Source of the DNA: Rummeliibacillus stabekisii
GTDB taxonomy: Bacteria; Bacillota; Bacilli; Bacillales_A; Planococcaceae
Assembly: GCF_007988965.1 (NCBI RefSeq)
Contig: NZ_BJVD01000011.1
Location: 24,567 to 88,566 of the forward strand
Length of the DNA: 64,000 nt
Reading direction: 5' to 3'
Position numbers and translations under genes: made by a program. The notes beneath the pieces were generated by a model. It made no database searches and was not told where the DNA came from. It saw only the letters and a program-made list of their open reading frames with translations. Positions within the stretch are counted from its first letter, which is position 1; every line of letters starts with the position of its first letter. Positions 62,997-64,000 of this stretch are shown in pieces.

Positions 62997-63197
62997 TTGA
63001 ATTTATTATCTAAAAAGTTATTAGGAAACTCTATGTTTGAATGGTTAATCTTTATTCTTGTTTTTCCTATCGGTTTATATTTTATATTTATCAAGCATAG
63101 CCCTCTCGGATTTATCTTTTTCATAGCAGGAGTGGTCTTTATTGTTCTTTTTGAGGCTGTAGTGAAAAGAAAAAAAGCCAAAAGCAAGATTAATTAA
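62997..63197 (+). CDS. Small membrane protein
   Basis: 66 residues with two hydrophobic helices (FEWLIFILVFPIGLYFIFI; LGFIFFIAGVVFIVLF) and a very basic end KRKKAKSKIN. Start TTG six bases after AGAGGAGTG; a 38-codon open stretch upstream is unlikely to be translated. No family recognised. Confidence 0.6.
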   Translation: MNLLSKKLLGNSMFEWLIFILVFPIGLYFIFIKHSPLGFIFFIAGVVFIVLFEAVVKRKKAKSKIN

Positions 63198-63550
63198 GTA
63201 AAACCTAATACATGACCTCTTTAACTTCAGATGGCAAAGTACTTAGTGATCTATTTTTTGCAATACCTATTTACCAAAAGAAGCAGAAGGAGTAATTAGA
63301 TATATACCAATAAACTTATGATGCAATTTCAAATGCAGGATTTTTTTAGTAGGAGAAATCGAATCCTTTTATCTTTATTTCATATTTTTAATAACTTTCT
63401 ATTTTTTATTAAAAAATGAGGTGTTTTGTTTAGGTCCTGTATAACCTATAATGCTCATTGACGCCTGTATGCCCCTTTTTTAAAATTAATTTATAAATTT
63501 TTTACAATTGAGGAATTAATCTTAATTTGTTTTATAAGGTGGTGTAGCAG
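63198..63550. other. AT-rich intergenic region
   Basis: No gene, strong hairpin or repeat is seen here; it presumably carries the promoter of the edge gene. Confidence 0.4.
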
Positions 63551-64000
63551 GTGAAGATTCTCTATGAAGAGTCAAAGTGGAAGAGTATAGCTTCGGCACT
63601 TGAAAAAGTGAATGAAGCACACAAATATGACAATAAGTATGAGCATGCAGATGACCTATTTAAGGATTCTAAGAGTGAAATAGCAGACAAAGATATCGAT
63701 AGAGCCATTTCTTTTAGCCCTCAGACATACCAACCAGAAGCGAAATCCATACGCGAGAAGTACAAAAAATTATATGATTATGCCAAGGGAATTGGTAAAA
63801 TTATAGATGAAAAAGTAGACGAACCGTTCTATAAAATCATCGATGAATATATGCAACAGATGGCTGATATGAATGTTTCTGCGTATACAACAGCGAATAC
63901 GATTAACGTTCAAACAGGGCCCTTTTTTTATAGGCATGATAAAAAGGAAATCAAGTTAACTGATTTATATGAAGCGGACACGGAGTATTCTGATAACCTG
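63551..64000 (+). CDS. N-terminal part of an unrecognised helical protein (runs off the edge)
   Basis: A GTG start with AAGGTGG eight bases upstream opens a frame of 150 codons that runs out of the window without a stop. It begins MKILYEESKWKSIASALEKV and continues as long amphipathic, charged helices (IREKYKKLYDYAKGIGKII, EYMQQMADMNVSAYTTA). No signal peptide. The all-helical start recalls the N-terminal targeting domains of type VII secretion substrates, but no clear LXG or WXG motif is visible. The identity needs the missing C-terminus. Confidence 0.6.
   Translation, partial: MKILYEESKWKSIASALEKVNEAHKYDNKYEHADDLFKDSKSEIADKDIDRAISFSPQTYQPEAKSIREKYKKLYDYAKGIGKIIDEKVDEPFYKIIDEYMQQMADMNVSAYTTANTINVQTGPFFYRHDKKEIKLTDLYEADTEYSDNL

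Noticed and set aside
62828..63187. 119-codon minus-strand frame
   Set aside because: It lies opposite the small membrane protein and starts inside it without a ribosome site; the plus-strand gene explains the region.
1..64000. CRISPR arrays, rRNA and tRNA genes
   Set aside because: No regularly spaced repeats were seen, and no rRNA or cloverleaf sequence was recognised by eye.

Overview
The window looks like the chromosome of a low-GC Gram-positive rod of the order Bacillales. Shine-Dalgarno sites are strong (GGAGG type), TTG and GTG starts are common, and family content fits (RlmD, TPP-riboswitch thiazole operon, YisB-like HNH protein, YhgE/Pip proteins, many TetR and MFS pairs). A Lysinibacillus/Solibacillus-type member is my inference; no rRNA or tRNA gene is present to anchor it.

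Region 1 (1-2935) is ordinary chromosome: the end of a MutS-like ATPase, a VOC protein and rlmD. Region 2 (about 2897-14800) is an AT-rich integrated element of roughly 11.9 kb inserted in the 3' end of rlmD. The last codons of rlmD occur twice, around identical 9-bp cores at 2897-2905 and 14792-14800. Inside are a large serine recombinase with a one-base frameshift and a coupled small ORF, a zinc-ribbon protein with a Vsr/DUF559-like nuclease core, a complete tyrosine recombinase with a small coiled-coil partner, an odd GC-richer hairpin-rich non-coding block, a Gabija anti-phage pair (gajA, gajB), and a 740-residue Ser/Thr kinase with an unrecognised C-terminal half. Just outside the right end is a relic of a second recombinase C-terminus, which suggests repeated integration at rlmD.

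Region 3 (14.9-34.6 kb) is a patchwork of small regulator-target units: PadR/DUF1700/DUF4097, GntR/butanediol dehydrogenase, TetR/SDR, TetR/MATE, TetR/ABC-2 permease, and MerR. It also holds Nudix, VOC, phosphatase, polysaccharide deacetylase and Dus genes. Several regulators have clear palindromic operators.

Region 4 (35.1-38.7 kb) is a TPP-riboswitch thiazole operon, tenA-tenI-thiS-thiG-thiF, which lacks the thiO and thiD that the Bacillus subtilis operon carries. Region 5 (38.7-53.2 kb) holds an HNH protein, a TetR-MFS pair, a HIT protein, a winged-helix protein next to a 292-bp inverted-repeat-bounded MITE-like segment, an SDR, a GNAT, an AraC-type response regulator divergent from yjiH-hutU (urocanate use), an MFS pump and a LysR regulator. 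Region 6 (53.2-64 kb) holds a YhgE/Pip protein, an APH-type kinase sitting between two copies of an MFS gene tail, small membrane proteins, a TPR protein, an S9 peptidase and, at the edge, the start of an unrecognised helical protein.

The best candidate for something new is the Gabija plus kinase cargo of the rlmD element, with the small ORF and the structured block that precede it.
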